This document shows positions 49,127 to 58,554 of a stretch of DNA of 64,000 bases, piece by piece (the first letter of the stretch is position 1; each line of letters starts with the position of its first letter). The notes below the pieces were generated by a model. It was not told the DNA's origin, made no database searches, and was given only the letters and a program-made list of their open reading frames with translations. A program made the position numbers and the translations under genes. The DNA comes from Pseudomonadota bacterium (GTDB taxonomy: Bacteria; Pseudomonadota; Gammaproteobacteria; Burkholderiales; Burkholderiaceae_C): positions 1 through 64,000 of the forward strand of contig JAKOZT010000033.1 in assembly GCA_029779845.1 (NCBI GenBank), read 5' to 3'.

Positions 49127-49729
49127 TCAGAACGCGTAGGAGGCGCCGAGCTGCAGCACCGGCGTCAGGCGCAGCTCGCGCACCAGGTCGTCCACGCCCT
49201 GGTAGTTGCCGCTGCGCCCGAGGCGCACCGCGTTGCCCGCGCCCAGCGCCATCAGGCCGAAGTCGGCCGAAAAGCTCCAGCCGCCGCGGCCGCTGAGACC
49301 GGCGATGCCGCTGTAGCCGACGCCGACGTAGGGCAGGGCGCTCATATCGCCGCGCGCCTCGCCGAACAGGCGCCGCTGCGGCGCCAGGCTGGCGCTGACG
49401 CCGCTCTGGCCGGCCCACAGCGTCGGGCGCGGGCCCAGCACCAGGCCGCTGGTGGCGCGCAGCACGTGGCTGGCGTCGTCGGATTGCAGGCGGGCGAACA
49501 GGTAGTCGCCCATGATGCTGAGGCTGCGCGGGTTGAGGCCGGCGCTGTCCTCCCCGCCGAAGCTGGCGCGCCACGGCGGCGCCGGCTGGCTGATCGCCAG
49601 GCGCGCCTGCCAGCGTGCCCAGCTCAGGCTGTCATCCTGCCATTTGAGGCCCTCGCCGGGGCCGGCGTGCGCGAGGCTCGAAGCCATCAGCGCCAAGCTT
49701 GTCGCGAGCATCCACCTGGCCGTCTTCAT
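49127..49729 (-). CDS. Putative outer-membrane beta-barrel protein, family unknown
   Basis: A 200-residue exported protein. The signal peptide is ARWMLATSLALMASSLAHA (cleavage near residue 23). The rest alternates polar and hydrophobic residues, is glycine-rich (YVGVGYSGIAGLSGRGGWSFSADFGLMALG) and ends in LQLGASYAF with the C-terminal phenylalanine typical of outer-membrane barrels. GGGGAG precedes the ATG. I do not know a function. It sits between prmC and grxD inside the hemA-prfA-prmC run, with about 90 nt on each side. Confidence 0.75.
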   Translation of the reverse strand: MKTARWMLATSLALMASSLAHAGPGEGLKWQDDSLSWARWQARLAISQPAPPWRASFGGEDSAGLNPRSLSIMGDYLFARLQSDDASHVLRATSGLVLGPRPTLWAGQSGVSASLAPQRRLFGEARGDMSALPYVGVGYSGIAGLSGRGGWSFSADFGLMALGAGNAVRLGRSGNYQGVDDLVRELRLTPVLQLGASYAF

Positions 49730-49823
49730 GATCAGCTCCCCGTGATGTCCGAGGCCATGCTACGCCGCGGCCGGCGGCTTGTGGCAAGCGCCACCCCCCA
49801 CGCTGTGGTGTCGTGCCAACTTT

Positions 49824-50645
49824 TCAGCGCCGGCTGCCGCTGCAGCGCGGCTGGCCGGCCAGGTCATGGCGCGTCTGCACGTCGGCGAAGCCGGCCTGCG
49901 CGAACTGTTGCCGCACCGCCTCGGCCTGGTCGTAGCCGTGTTCGAGCAGCAGCCAGCCGCCCGGCGCGAGATGCGCGGCGGCACCGGCGACGATCTCGCG
50001 CAGCGCGCGCAGGCCGTCGGCCCCGGGCGTCAGCGCCGCTGGCGGCTCGGCGGCGAGGGCAGCCAGGTGCGGGTCGGCGCCGGCGATGTAGGGCGGGTTG
50101 GACAGCGCCAGATGAAAGCGCCGGCCGGCCAGCGGCTGCCACCAGGAGCCGTGCAGCAGCTCGACGGCCAGGCCGAGCGCCGCGGCATTGGCGCCGGCGA
50201 CGGCGAGCGCATCCGCGCTGGCATCGGTGGCGGTGAGCAAGGCCCGCGGGCAGGCATGTTTGACCGCCAGTGCGATCGCGCCGCTGCCGGTGCCGAGGTC
50301 GACCACGCTGGGTGCCGGCGAAGCCGGTTCGCCGTGCAGCAGCTCGATCGCCCAGTCGGCCAGCACCTCGGTGTCGGGGCGCGGCACCAGCACGCGCGCA
50401 TCGACCTGCAGCGCGAGGCCATGGAACTCCTTCGTGCCGAGCAGATAGGCCACCGGCTCGCCGGCGCGGCGCCGCGCCAGCAATCCGGCAAAGCGCGCCG
50501 CGTCGGCATCGGACAGCTCCGCCTCGCCATGCGCCAGCAGCCAGGCGCGCGGCCGCCCCAGCACATGCCCGAGCAGCAATTGCGCATCGAGCCGCTCGAC
50601 CCCGCTGGTCCGCGCGGCGGCGAGCGCCGCGTCCAGTATCGTCAT
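49824..50645 (-). CDS. prmC: Release factor glutamine methyltransferase
   Basis: Methylates the glutamine of the GGQ motif in release factors, including PrfA encoded directly upstream. 273 residues: N-terminal helical domain, then the SAM site [16 protein letters not shown] (about 113-128) and the catalytic LSNPPYIAG (NPPY, about 184-190). ATG 50645 overlaps the prfA stop by 4 nt. The prfA-prmC coupling is standard. Confidence 0.96.
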   Translation of the reverse strand: MTILDAALAAARTSGVERLDAQLLLGHVLGRPRAWLLAHGEAELSDADAARFAGLLARRRAGEPVAYLLGTKEFHGLALQVDARVLVPRPDTEVLADWAIELLHGEPASPAPSVVDLGTGSGAIALAVKHACPRALLTATDASADALAVAGANAAALGLAVELLHGSWWQPLAGRRFHLALSNPPYIAGADPHLAALAAEPPAALTPGADGLRALREIVAGAAAHLAPGGWLLLEHGYDQAEAVRQQFAQAGFADVQTRHDLAGQPRCSGSRR

Positions 50646-51724
50646 GCCCCGCTTTCCAGCGCGGCCAACTGCTCGGCCGCGCGTGCCGCCTGGAGCGCCG
50701 CGATCACCTCGTCGAGATCGCCGTCGACGATCGCCTGCAAGCGGTACAGCGTCAGGTTGATGCGGTGGTCGGTGAGCCGGCCCTGCGGGAAGTTGTAGGT
50801 GCGGATGCGGTCGCTGCGGTCGCCGCTGCCGATCAGGCCCTTGCGCGTGGCGGCTTCCCTGGCGGCGCGCTCGCTGCGCTCCTTGTCGCGCAGCCGCGCC
50901 TGCAGCACCGCCATCGCCTTGGCCTTGTTGCGGTGCTGCGAGCGGTCGTCCTGGCATTCGGCCACCAGCCCGGTGGGCAGGTGGGTGATGCGGATCGCGC
51001 TGTCGGTCTTGTTGACGTGCTGGCCGCCCGCGCCGCTGGCGCGGAAGGTGTCGATGCGCAGCTCGGCCGGGTTCAGCGTGATCTCCTCGGCTTCATCGGG
51101 CTCGGGCAGCACCGCCACCGTGCAGGCGCTGGTGTGGATGCGGCCCTGCGCCTCGGTGGCCGGCACGCGCTGCACGCGATGGCCGCCGGATTCGAACCTG
51201 AGCCGGCCGTAGACGGCCTCGCCCTCGATGCGGATCACCACTTCCTTGTAGCCGCCCAGCTCGCTGGCGCTCTCCGACATCACTTCGCTGCGCCAGCCCT
51301 GGCGCTCGGCGTAGCGCAGGTACATGCGCGCCAGGTCGCCGGCGAACAGCGCCGATTCGTCGCCGCCGGTGCCGGCGCGGATCTCGACGAAGGCGTTGCG
51401 CGCGTCGTCGGGGTCGCGCGGCAGCAGCGCGGTCTGCAGTTCGGCGTGCAGTCGCTGCATGTCGGCGCTCGCCTCGGCGACTTCCTGCTGCGCCATCTCG
51501 GCCATCTCGGGGTCGGCCAGCATCTCGTTGGCGGCGGCCAGATCGCGCTCGCGCTGCTCGTAGCGGCGAAAGCGCTCGACCAGCGAGGCGGCCTCGGCAT
51601 GCTCGCGCGTCAGCTCGCGGAAGCGCTTCATGTCGGCGGCGACGCGCGGGTCGGCCAGCGTCGCGTCGAGTTCGGCCAGGCGCAAGGCGAGGCGCTCGAA
51701 CTGCTGGCGGAGGGAGTCTTTCAT
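50642..51724 (-). CDS. prfA: Peptide chain release factor 1
   Basis: Terminates translation at UAA and UAG. 360 residues: PCRF domain, stop-codon recognition region, and the catalytic GGQ in [18 protein letters not shown] (about residues 221-238). The glutamine is the PrmC substrate. ATG 51724 fits the family start ([12 protein letters not shown]). It lies 76 nt after hemA and is coupled to prmC. Confidence 0.98.
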   Translation of the reverse strand: MKDSLRQQFERLALRLAELDATLADPRVAADMKRFRELTREHAEAASLVERFRRYEQRERDLAAANEMLADPEMAEMAQQEVAEASADMQRLHAELQTALLPRDPDDARNAFVEIRAGTGGDESALFAGDLARMYLRYAERQGWRSEVMSESASELGGYKEVVIRIEGEAVYGRLRFESGGHRVQRVPATEAQGRIHTSACTVAVLPEPDEAEEITLNPAELRIDTFRASGAGGQHVNKTDSAIRITHLPTGLVAECQDDRSQHRNKAKAMAVLQARLRDKERSERAAREAATRKGLIGSGDRSDRIRTYNFPQGRLTDHRINLTLYRLQAIVDGDLDEVIAALQAARAAEQLAALESGA

Positions 51725-51800
51725 CGGGGTGGCGCACACGCGCGGAGGCGGAAAGGAAACGGCGCGCGGGGAGCGCACCGGCGGCGTCTGGAACGCGCCG

Positions 51801-53084
51801 CTAACCGCGCTCGTCGGCCGGATCGCGCGGGTTCTGGCGCAGGAACAGCTTGGACACCGTGTGCGCCAGCTGGCTGCGCTGCGCCGGGTCGGCCGCGTGC
51901 AGCTCGGCCATCGTGCCGTGCAGCATCTTCTGCGTCAGGCCGTGGCTGAGCGCCTCCAGCACCTTGTCGACGTCTTCGCCGCGCGCGAGCATCTTGCGCG
52001 CGCGCGCGATCTCGGCGTGGCGCCAGTCGTCGGCCTGCTGGTGCAGCGCCTTGATCAGCGGCACCGCCTCGCGCTGGCCCAGCCAGTGCTCGAAGCCCTG
52101 CACGCCGGTCTCGATGATCGCCTCGGCCTGCTCGACGGCGGCCTGGCGCTTCTCGCCGGCGGTCTGCACCAGCGCGGACAGATCGTCGACGGTGTAGAGG
52201 TACACGTCGGCCAGCCGCGCCACCTCGGGCTCGATGTCGCGCGGCACGGCCAGGTCGACCATGAACATCGGGCGGCGCTTGCGCGCCTTGATCGCCCGTT
52301 CCACCGCGCCCAGGCCGATGATCGGCAGCGTGCTCGCGGTGCAGGAGACGACGATGTCGAACTCGCCGAGCCGGCTGGGCAGGTCGGACAGGCGCATCGC
52401 CTCGGCGCCGAAGCGCCCGGCGAGCTTTTCGCCGCGCTCCAGCGTGCGGTTGGCCACCGCCAGCGACTTGGGCGTGCGCGCCGCGAAGTGCGTGGCGACC
52501 AGCTCGATCATCTCGCCGGCGCCGACGAACAGCACCTTGGTCTCGCGCAAGTCCTCGAACAGCTGCGAGGCCAGCCGCACCGCCGCCGCCGCCATGCTGA
52601 TCGAATGCGCGCCGATCTCGGTGGAGGTGCGCACCTCCTTGGCCACCGCGAAGCTGCGCTGGAACATCTGGTGCAGCGTGGTGCCCAGCGTGCCGGCCGA
52701 ATCGGCCTCGCGCACCGCCTGCTTCATCTGGCCGAGGATCTGCGGCTCGCCCAGCACCATCGAATCCAGCCCGCTGGCGACGCGGAAGGCGTGGCGCGCC
52801 GCCTGGCTGCCTTCGAACACGTAGGAGTGCTGGCGCAGCGTCGTCCCGCTGACGCCGCCGAACTGCGCCAGCCAGTCGACCGCCGGCGTCAGCAGCGCCG
52901 GATTGGCGCCGACGTACAGCTCGGTGCGGTTGCAGGTGGAGACGATCGCCACCTCGCTGGACTGCAAGAGCTTGTCGCGGAAGGCGCGCAGCGTCGGCGC
53001 GATCTGCTCGGGCGCGAACGCGAACCGGCCGCGCAGGTCGACCGGCGCGGTGGTGTGGTTCAGCCCGAGGGCGAAGACGCTCAT
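51801..53084 (-). CDS. hemA: Glutamyl-tRNA reductase
   Basis: The first committed step of heme synthesis through the C5 pathway, reducing glutamyl-tRNA to glutamate-1-semialdehyde. 427 residues with [14 protein letters not shown] (7-20), the catalytic cysteine in [10 protein letters not shown] (Cys51), [11 protein letters not shown] and the NADPH-site [21 protein letters not shown] ends only 6 nt before the ATG. It heads the hemA-prfA-prmC operon. Confidence 0.97.
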   Translation of the reverse strand: MSVFALGLNHTTAPVDLRGRFAFAPEQIAPTLRAFRDKLLQSSEVAIVSTCNRTELYVGANPALLTPAVDWLAQFGGVSGTTLRQHSYVFEGSQAARHAFRVASGLDSMVLGEPQILGQMKQAVREADSAGTLGTTLHQMFQRSFAVAKEVRTSTEIGAHSISMAAAAVRLASQLFEDLRETKVLFVGAGEMIELVATHFAARTPKSLAVANRTLERGEKLAGRFGAEAMRLSDLPSRLGEFDIVVSCTASTLPIIGLGAVERAIKARKRRPMFMVDLAVPRDIEPEVARLADVYLYTVDDLSALVQTAGEKRQAAVEQAEAIIETGVQGFEHWLGQREAVPLIKALHQQADDWRHAEIARARKMLARGEDVDKVLEALSHGLTQKMLHGTMAELHAADPAQRSQLAHTVSKLFLRQNPRDPADERG

Positions 53085-53090
53085 GCGCGG

Positions 53091-53096
53091 ATTATA
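53091..53096 (-). promoter_or_regulatory. -10 box 6 nt before hemA
   Basis: A perfect TATAAT on the minus strand, separated from the hemA ATG by CCGCGC only. No Shine-Dalgarno is present, so transcription from it should start at or next to the A of ATG (leaderless). No good -35 is seen; a GGCTC/GAGCC dyad lies just upstream at 53103-53117. Confidence 0.5.
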
Positions 53097-53200
53097 AAAT
53101 TCGGGCTCTGCCGGAGCCGTATCTTCCCAGGCGCCGGCGCCGGGGGATTGATGACAGTCAAGCTCCGGCGCATGTTCCCACCTTCCTTCCGCTGCGGCAC

Positions 53201-53476
53201 ATGGGCCCGCTCGACGCCCTCTGGCACCTGCTGAATTTCTTCGCACCCGCGCTCGGCGTCGGCCTGATCACGGCCGCGCTGGCGCGGCTGCTGTGGCGCC
53301 GCGAGCTGCGTGCGGTGCGCTTCATGCGGCTGGCGGGCTGGGCCTGCGGCGGCTGCGCGCTCGGGCTGGTGGCGGCGCTGATCGTCTTCGAGCGCGACGG
53401 CAAGATGGCCGGCTACGCGCTGATGCTCGCCGGCGGCACGCTCGCGCTGTGGTGGGCCTCGCCGCGCAGCGAGTGA
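53201..53476 (+). CDS. Small three-helix membrane protein, function unknown
   Basis: A 91-residue hydrophobic protein with probable membrane helices at about residues 10-30, 42-62 and 68-86. Arg-rich loops ([14 protein letters not shown]) after the first helix suggest a cytoplasmic loop. I recognise no family, though the size, hydrophobicity and hemA-divergent position look like a real conserved gene. No clear Shine-Dalgarno is seen. Its last 64 bp overlap the 3' end of the converging miaB gene. Confidence 0.6.
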   Translation: MGPLDALWHLLNFFAPALGVGLITAALARLLWRRELRAVRFMRLAGWACGGCALGLVAALIVFERDGKMAGYALMLAGGTLALWWASPRSE

Positions 53477-54780
53477 GGGTAGGCCTGGGTGATGCGCACG
53501 TCGATCATCCGGCCGATCAGCCGGGGATCACCCGCGAAATTGACGATGCGGTTGCACTCGGTGCGCCCCATCAGCTCGGCCGCATCGCGGCGCGACGGGC
53601 CTTCGACCAGGATGCGCTGCACCGTGCCGACGCGCGATTCGCCGATGCGCCGCGCGTTGGCCTCGATCGCCGCCTGCAATTCCTGCAGGCGCGCCAGCTT
53701 CACCTCCTGCGGCGTGTCGTCGGCGAGGTTGGCCGCCGGCGTGCCGGGGCGCGCGCTGTAGACGAAGCTGAAGCTCGCGTCGAAACCGATGTCCTCGATC
53801 AGCTTCATCGTGCGCGCGTGGTCGTCGGCCGTCTCGCCGGGAAAGCCGACGATGAAGTCGCTCGACAGGCTGATGCCCGGGCGCACCGCGCGCAGCTTGC
53901 GGATCGTGCTCTTGTATTCCATCGCGGTGTAGCCGCGCTTCATCGCCGAGAGGATGCGGTCGCTGCCGTGCTGCACCGGCAGGTGCAGATGGCTCACCAG
54001 CTGCGGCACGCGCGCATAGGCGTCGATCAGCCGCTGCGTGAACTCGTTCGGGTGGCTGGTGGTGTAGCGGATGCGCGCGATGCCGGGGATCTCGGCCACG
54101 TATTCGAGCAGCAGCGCGAAGTCGGCGATGTCGCCGCTCTCGCCCATCGCGCCGCGGTAGGCGTTGACGTTCTGGCCGAGCAGCGTGACTTCCTTGACGC
54201 CCTGGTCGGCCAGCCCGGCGACTTCGGTCAGCACGTCGTCGAACGGGCGCGAAACCTCCTCGCCGCGCGTGTAGGGCACCACGCAGTAGCTGCAGTACTT
54301 CGAGCAGCCTTCCATGATTGAGACGAAGGCGCTCGCGCCCTCGGTGCGCGGCGGCGGCAGGTGGTCGAACTTCTCGATCTCGGGGAAGCTGATGTCCACC
54401 TGCGCGCGGCGCTGCTCGCTGCGCCGCGCCAGCATCTCGGGCAGGCGGTGCAGCGTCTGCGGGCCGAACACCACGTCGACGTAGGGCGCGCGCTCGATGA
54501 TCGCCGCGCCCTCCTGGCTGGCGACGCAGCCGCCGACGCCGATCAGCACGCCCTTGGCCTTCAGGTGCTTGACGCGGCCGAGGTCGCTGAACACCTTTTC
54601 CTGCGCCTTCTCGCGCACCGAGCAGGTGTTGAAGAGGATCAGGTCGGCCTCGTCGACGTTCGTCGTCGTCTCGTAGCCCTCGGCGGCCTGGAGCACGTCG
54701 ACCATCTTGTCGGAGTCGTACTCGTTCATCTGGCAGCCGAAGGTCTTGATGAAGACCTTCTTGCCCTGCGTGAGCGCCAT
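53413..54780 (-). CDS. miaB: tRNA-2-methylthio-N6-dimethylallyladenosine synthase
   Basis: A radical-SAM methylthiotransferase that modifies A37 of tRNAs reading UNN codons. 455 residues: N-terminal UPF0004 domain with [13 protein letters not shown] (cluster cysteine near residue 14), the radical-SAM motif [20 protein letters not shown] (CxxxCxxC, about 152-159) and a C-terminal TRAM domain. The end ([19 protein letters not shown]) is a short variable tail that overlaps the small membrane-protein gene on the other strand. Confidence 0.96.
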   Translation of the reverse strand: MALTQGKKVFIKTFGCQMNEYDSDKMVDVLQAAEGYETTTNVDEADLILFNTCSVREKAQEKVFSDLGRVKHLKAKGVLIGVGGCVASQEGAAIIERAPYVDVVFGPQTLHRLPEMLARRSEQRRAQVDISFPEIEKFDHLPPPRTEGASAFVSIMEGCSKYCSYCVVPYTRGEEVSRPFDDVLTEVAGLADQGVKEVTLLGQNVNAYRGAMGESGDIADFALLLEYVAEIPGIARIRYTTSHPNEFTQRLIDAYARVPQLVSHLHLPVQHGSDRILSAMKRGYTAMEYKSTIRKLRAVRPGISLSSDFIVGFPGETADDHARTMKLIEDIGFDASFSFVYSARPGTPAANLADDTPQEVKLARLQELQAAIEANARRIGESRVGTVQRILVEGPSRRDAAELMGRTECNRIVNFAGDPRLIGRMIDVRITQAYPHSLRGEAHHSASVPPASISA

Positions 54781-54790
54781 CGCGGCCCCT

Positions 54791-55171
54791 TCAGGGCTTG
54801 GCCCAGACCTGGGCGACGACGTCGAAGCGCCACGCCTGCGCCTCGGCGGTCGTCGTGGGCCAGGGCTTCTTCGCCGCCTCGGTGGCGGAGAGGATCCACA
54901 CCTTGTGCACGAAGCCTTGGTTGTCCAGCGTGTAGTTGACGACGTACTTCGTGCCGGCGAGCGAGGCCGGCACCTTGATCAGGTTGTCGACGCCGAAGAT
55001 GCGCGTGCCCGCGCCCAGCCGCGCCGGCTTGCCGTTGAGTGCCACCTCGGGCGACTGCAGCACCTGGATCGTGCCGCGCAGCGCGTCGGGCGGGAAGTTG
55101 CGCAGGCTCTGCGCGGCGGCGCTGCCGGTGACGAGCAGCGCGGCGATGAAGGCGAGGAAACAGCGGTACAT
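54791..55171 (-). CDS. Small exported protein of unknown function
   Basis: A 126-residue protein with a signal peptide ([18 protein letters not shown], cleavage near residue 21). A compact beta-rich domain follows: [33 protein letters not shown] repeats and [21 protein letters not shown] believe similar proteins occur in many Burkholderiales next to miaB, but no function is known to me. It is probably periplasmic. It lies between tRNA-Met and miaB on the same strand, 10 nt before miaB. Confidence 0.75.
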   Translation of the reverse strand: MYRCFLAFIAALLVTGSAAAQSLRNFPPDALRGTIQVLQSPEVALNGKPARLGAGTRIFGVDNLIKVPASLAGTKYVVNYTLDNQGFVHKVWILSATEAAKKPWPTTTAEAQAWRFDVVAQVWAKP

Positions 55172-55210
55172 GGTGTGGATCCAGTGGCTGTCGAGAAAGG
55201 CTTCAAAACC

Positions 55211-55249
55211 AGAACGGCTCCCGGTCTGGGGCAGACGAGGAGCCGTTCG
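55211..55249 (-). terminator. Hairpin terminator after tRNA-Met
   Basis: A nested dyad: AACGGCTC (55213-55220) pairs with GAGCCGTT (55240-55247), and inside it GTCTG pairs with CAGAC around a 3-nt loop. On the minus strand it is followed by CTGGTTTT. It lies 12 nt downstream of the tRNA 3' end. Confidence 0.65.
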
Positions 55250-55258
55250 GAGGATGTC

Positions 55259-55335
<77 letters not shown>

Positions 55336-55399
55336 TGAGCCCGCGAGTATAACGCGGCTCCGACTCCCGCCCGCGCGGCACCGGCTCCGGCACTCCCCG

Positions 55400-56419
55400 A
55401 TGTTCAGCTTCTTCAAGAAAAAGGCCGCGCCGCCGCCCGAAGGGGGCGCACCTGAACCCACGCCCGAGCAGCCTTCCACCGCCGTTGCCGCGCCGCCCGA
55501 GCCCGAGCGCCGAGGCTGGATGGACAAGCTGCGCCAGGGCCTGCGCCGCACCGGCAGCGGCATCGCGCAGGTGTTCACCGGCACGCGCATCGACGACGCG
55601 CTCTACGAGGAACTCGAATCAGCGCTGCTGATGGCCGATGCCGGCGTGCAGGCCACGCAGTTCCTGCTCGACGACCTGAAGCGCCGCGTCAAGGACGCCA
55701 AGGCCACCGAGCCGGCGGCGGTGAAGACGCTCTTGGCCGATGCCATCACCGAGCTGCTCGCGCCGCTGCAGCAGCCGCTGCGCGTCGGGCACGCGCAGCC
55801 GACGGTGATCATGGTGGTGGGCGTCAACGGCGCGGGCAAGACCACCAGCATCGGCAAGCTGACGCGCCATCTGGCCGATGCCGGGCAGAAGGTGCTGCTG
55901 GCCGCCGCCGACACCTTCCGCGCCGCGGCGCGCGAGCAGTTGCTGGTGTGGGCCGACCGCAACCGCGTCGAGATCGTCAGCCAGGAAGGCGGCGATCCGG
56001 CCGCGGTGACTTACGACGCGGTGGTGGCCGGCAAGGCGCGCGGCTGCGACGTGGTGATCGCCGACACCGCCGGCCGCCTGACCACGCAGGCGCACCTGAT
56101 GGAAGAGCTGAAGAAGATCCGCCGCACCATTGCCAAGGCGCAGGAGGGCGCGCCGCACGAGGTGCTGCTGGTGGTCGACGGCAACACCGGCCAGAACGCG
56201 CTCGCGCAGGTGCAGGCCTTCGACGCGGCGCTGCAGCTGACCGGCGTGGTCATCACCAAGCTCGACGGCACCGCCAAGGGCGGCGTGCTCGCCGCGCTGG
56301 CGCTGTGGGGCCGCGCGCGCGGCCAGCCGCTGCCGGTCTACTTCATCGGCGTGGGCGAGAAGCTCGAAGACCTGCAGACCTTCGACGCGCGCGAGTTCGC
56401 GCAGGCCTTGCTGGGCTGA
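55400..56419 (+). CDS. ftsY: Signal recognition particle receptor FtsY
   Basis: The membrane-associated SRP receptor GTPase. 339 residues with only a short proline/glutamate-rich N-terminal region (about 1-45) in place of the long acidic A domain of E. coli. The NG domain has GVNGAGKTTSIGKL (about 140-153), DTAGRLTTQ, TKLDGTAKGG and the closing GVGEKLEDLQTFD. A TATAAC -10-like element lies about 50 nt upstream. It docks with Ffh, encoded 0.7 kb away. Confidence 0.97.
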   Translation: MFSFFKKKAAPPPEGGAPEPTPEQPSTAVAAPPEPERRGWMDKLRQGLRRTGSGIAQVFTGTRIDDALYEELESALLMADAGVQATQFLLDDLKRRVKDAKATEPAAVKTLLADAITELLAPLQQPLRVGHAQPTVIMVVGVNGAGKTTSIGKLTRHLADAGQKVLLAAADTFRAAAREQLLVWADRNRVEIVSQEGGDPAAVTYDAVVAGKARGCDVVIADTAGRLTTQAHLMEELKKIRRTIAKAQEGAPHEVLLVVDGNTGQNALAQVQAFDAALQLTGVVITKLDGTAKGGVLAALALWGRARGQPLPVYFIGVGEKLEDLQTFDAREFAQALLG

Positions 56420-56433
56420 AAGGGCCGGAGAGT

Positions 56434-57114
56434 TCAGCCGCCGCGCGGATCGTCGCCGCGCCGTTCGTTCGGCGCCAGCGGCGTCGGCCCCGAGTTGAAC
56501 TCGTCGAACCAGGTCGACGGCGGCGGTTCGCGCAGTTCGACAGGCTCGGCCGGCGGTGCGTCGGGCGCGGCGGGCGGCGGGGCTGCCGGCACCGGCGCTG
56601 CGGCGGCCGCTTGCGGCATGATCATCTCGCGCGCCGCTTCCACCGAAGGCAGCGCGTCGTCGGTCCACACGTGCATCGGGATGCCGGCGGCCTTCAGCAC
56701 GCGCGCCATGCGGTTCAGGCGCTTGCGCGCTCGCTCGCTCTCGGCGCCGGCCGGCGGCTGCACGTCGATCACGGCCAGCACTTCCGAGGCCATGTCGCAC
56801 ACCACCAGGTCGGCGCATTGCGTGCCGAGGCGGCGCAGCCACTCCGAATACGAATAGCGCGTCGGCACCTTGAGGAAGCGCGCCAGCGGCACCTGCGCGA
56901 GGATCATGTAGCCGGGCAGCGCGCGTTCCAGCGTGGCGTAGGCCTGGCGCTCGGCGCTGCTCAGGATGCGTGTGGCGGAGGGCGGCCAGGCGACCACGGT
57001 GTCCAGGCGCCGCTCGCCGTCGCCGGGCGCGGCCGGCTTGCGGCGCAGCAGCCAGGCGGCCAGCGCGATCACGACGATCGCCGCGATCAGCACGAGCAGC
57101 CAGGTCGTCGGCAT
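56434..57114 (-). CDS. Membrane-anchored DUF2726-like protein
   Basis: A 226-residue protein with one N-terminal membrane helix (WLLVLIAAIVVIALAAWLL, residues 5-23). A DUF2726-like domain covers about 50-170: LSSAERQAYATLERALPGYMILAQVPLARFL, then CADLVVCDMASEVLAVIDVQ. DUF2726 is related in fold to PD-(D/E)XK nucleases. Here the expected acidic/lysine catalytic set looks incomplete (AVIDVQ), so a nuclease activity is doubtful. The tail is proline/alanine-rich. It lies between the converging ftsY and the co-directional ffh. Confidence 0.7.
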   Translation of the reverse strand: MPTTWLLVLIAAIVVIALAAWLLRRKPAAPGDGERRLDTVVAWPPSATRILSSAERQAYATLERALPGYMILAQVPLARFLKVPTRYSYSEWLRRLGTQCADLVVCDMASEVLAVIDVQPPAGAESERARKRLNRMARVLKAAGIPMHVWTDDALPSVEAAREMIMPQAAAAAPVPAAPPPAAPDAPPAEPVELREPPPSTWFDEFNSGPTPLAPNERRGDDPRGG

Positions 57115-57133
57115 CAGGCGTTCCCCTCGAGGC

Positions 57134-58507
57134 TCAGCGCGGCCCGCCGGGCAGCTTCATGCCGCCCATGCGCTTCATCATCTTCATCAGGCCGCCGCCC
57201 TTCATCTTCTTCATCATGCCCTGCATCTGCTCGAACTGGTTGAGCAGGCGGTTGACTTCCTGCACCTGCACGCCGGCGCCGGCGGCGATGCGGCGCTTGC
57301 GCGTGGCCTTGATCAGCTCGGGCTTGCGGCGCTCCAGCGGCGTCATCGAGCAGATGATGCCTTCCATGCGGCGCACGTCGCGCTCGGCGCGGTCCATGTC
57401 GGCGGGGCCGACGTTGGGCGTCTTGCCGCCGGTCAGCTGCGTGGGCAGCTTGTCGATCAGCCCCGACAGCCCGCCCATCTTCTTCATCTGCGAGATCTGC
57501 ATCAGGAAGTCGTTGAGGTCGAAGCCGTCGCCCGACTTGACCTTGTCGGCGAGCTTCTGCGCCGCGGCGATGTCGACGCCCTTCTGCACCTCCTCGACCA
57601 GCGCGACGATGTCGCCCATGCCGAGCACGCGCCCGGCGTGGCGCTGCGCGTCGAAGACCTCCAGCCCGTCGATCTTCTCGCTGGTGCCGGCGAACTTGAT
57701 CGGCGCGCCGGTCACCTGCCGCACCGACAGCGCCGCGCCGCCGCGCGAATCGCCGTCCATCTTGGTCAGCACGATGCCGGTCAGCGGCAGCGCTTCCTTG
57801 AAGGCCTTCGCGGTGTTGATCGCGTCCTGGCCCTGCATCGCGTCGACGACGAAGAGCGTCTCGACCGGGTTCAGCGCTGCGTGCAGCTCGGCGATCTCCT
57901 TCATCAGCGCTTCGTCGATCGCCAGGCGGCCGGCCGTGTCGACCAGCAGCACGTCGAAGTAGTGGCGCTTCGCGTGGTCGAGCGCGGCCCGGACGATGTC
58001 CAGCGGTTGGTCGGTGGCGGTCGAGGGGAACCACTCGGCGCCGGCCTGCTTGGTGACCGTCTTCAGCTGCTCGATCGCGGCGGGGCGGTAGACGTCGGCC
58101 GAGACGGTCAGCACCTTCTTCTTGCGCTTGTCGATCAGATGGCGCGCCAGCTTGGCGGTGGTGGTGGTCTTGCCCGCGCCCTGCAGGCCGGCCATCAGGA
58201 TCACCGCCGGCGGCTGCGCGGCGAGGTTGATGTCCGCCACGCCGTCGCCCATCGTCGCCGCCAGCTCGCGGTTGACGATGCCCACCAGCGCCTGGCCCGG
58301 CGTCAGCGAGCCCGCGACCTCGGCGCCGAGCGCCTTGTCCTTGACACGCGCGATGAAGTCGCGCACCACCGGCAGCGCCACGTCGGCTTCGAGCAGCGCC
58401 ATGCGCACCTCGCGCAGCATCTCCTGCACGTTGCTCTCGGTGATGCGGGCCTGGCCGCGCATTGTCTTGACGACGCGACTCAGGCGGTCGGTGAGGGTGG
58501 AGGCCAT
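57134..58507 (-). CDS. ffh: Signal recognition particle protein Ffh
   Basis: The SRP54 homologue that binds signal sequences and 4.5S RNA. 457 residues: N domain, GTPase domain with GLQGAGKTTTTAKLA (about 105-119), DTAGRLAIDE, TKMDGDSRGGAALS, then the methionine-rich M domain (about 330-457) ending in MMKRMGGMKLPGGPR. ATG 58507 gives the standard MASTLTDRLSRV start. It is divergent from ypjD. No 4.5S RNA gene was recognised in the window. Confidence 0.98.
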   Translation of the reverse strand: MASTLTDRLSRVVKTMRGQARITESNVQEMLREVRMALLEADVALPVVRDFIARVKDKALGAEVAGSLTPGQALVGIVNRELAATMGDGVADINLAAQPPAVILMAGLQGAGKTTTTAKLARHLIDKRKKKVLTVSADVYRPAAIEQLKTVTKQAGAEWFPSTATDQPLDIVRAALDHAKRHYFDVLLVDTAGRLAIDEALMKEIAELHAALNPVETLFVVDAMQGQDAINTAKAFKEALPLTGIVLTKMDGDSRGGAALSVRQVTGAPIKFAGTSEKIDGLEVFDAQRHAGRVLGMGDIVALVEEVQKGVDIAAAQKLADKVKSGDGFDLNDFLMQISQMKKMGGLSGLIDKLPTQLTGGKTPNVGPADMDRAERDVRRMEGIICSMTPLERRKPELIKATRKRRIAAGAGVQVQEVNRLLNQFEQMQGMMKKMKGGGLMKMMKRMGGMKLPGGPR

Positions 58508-58542
58508 GGCGCGGCGCGGCCGGAGAACCCGGAGCGCGAAAG

Positions 58543-58548
58543 TACACT
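58543..58548 (+). promoter_or_regulatory. -10-like element 6 nt before ypjD
   Basis: TACACT at 58543-58548 ends 6 nt before the ATG at 58555, leaving only GTGAGG. The GTG at 58549 in the same frame is an alternative start. Fits the near-leaderless pattern seen at other genes in this window. Confidence 0.4.
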
Positions 58549-58554
58549 GTGAGG

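Noticed and set aside
55400..55535. FtsY thought to be truncated because it lacks the long acidic A domain
   Set aside because: Short N-terminal regions are normal outside enterobacteria, and the NG domain is complete.
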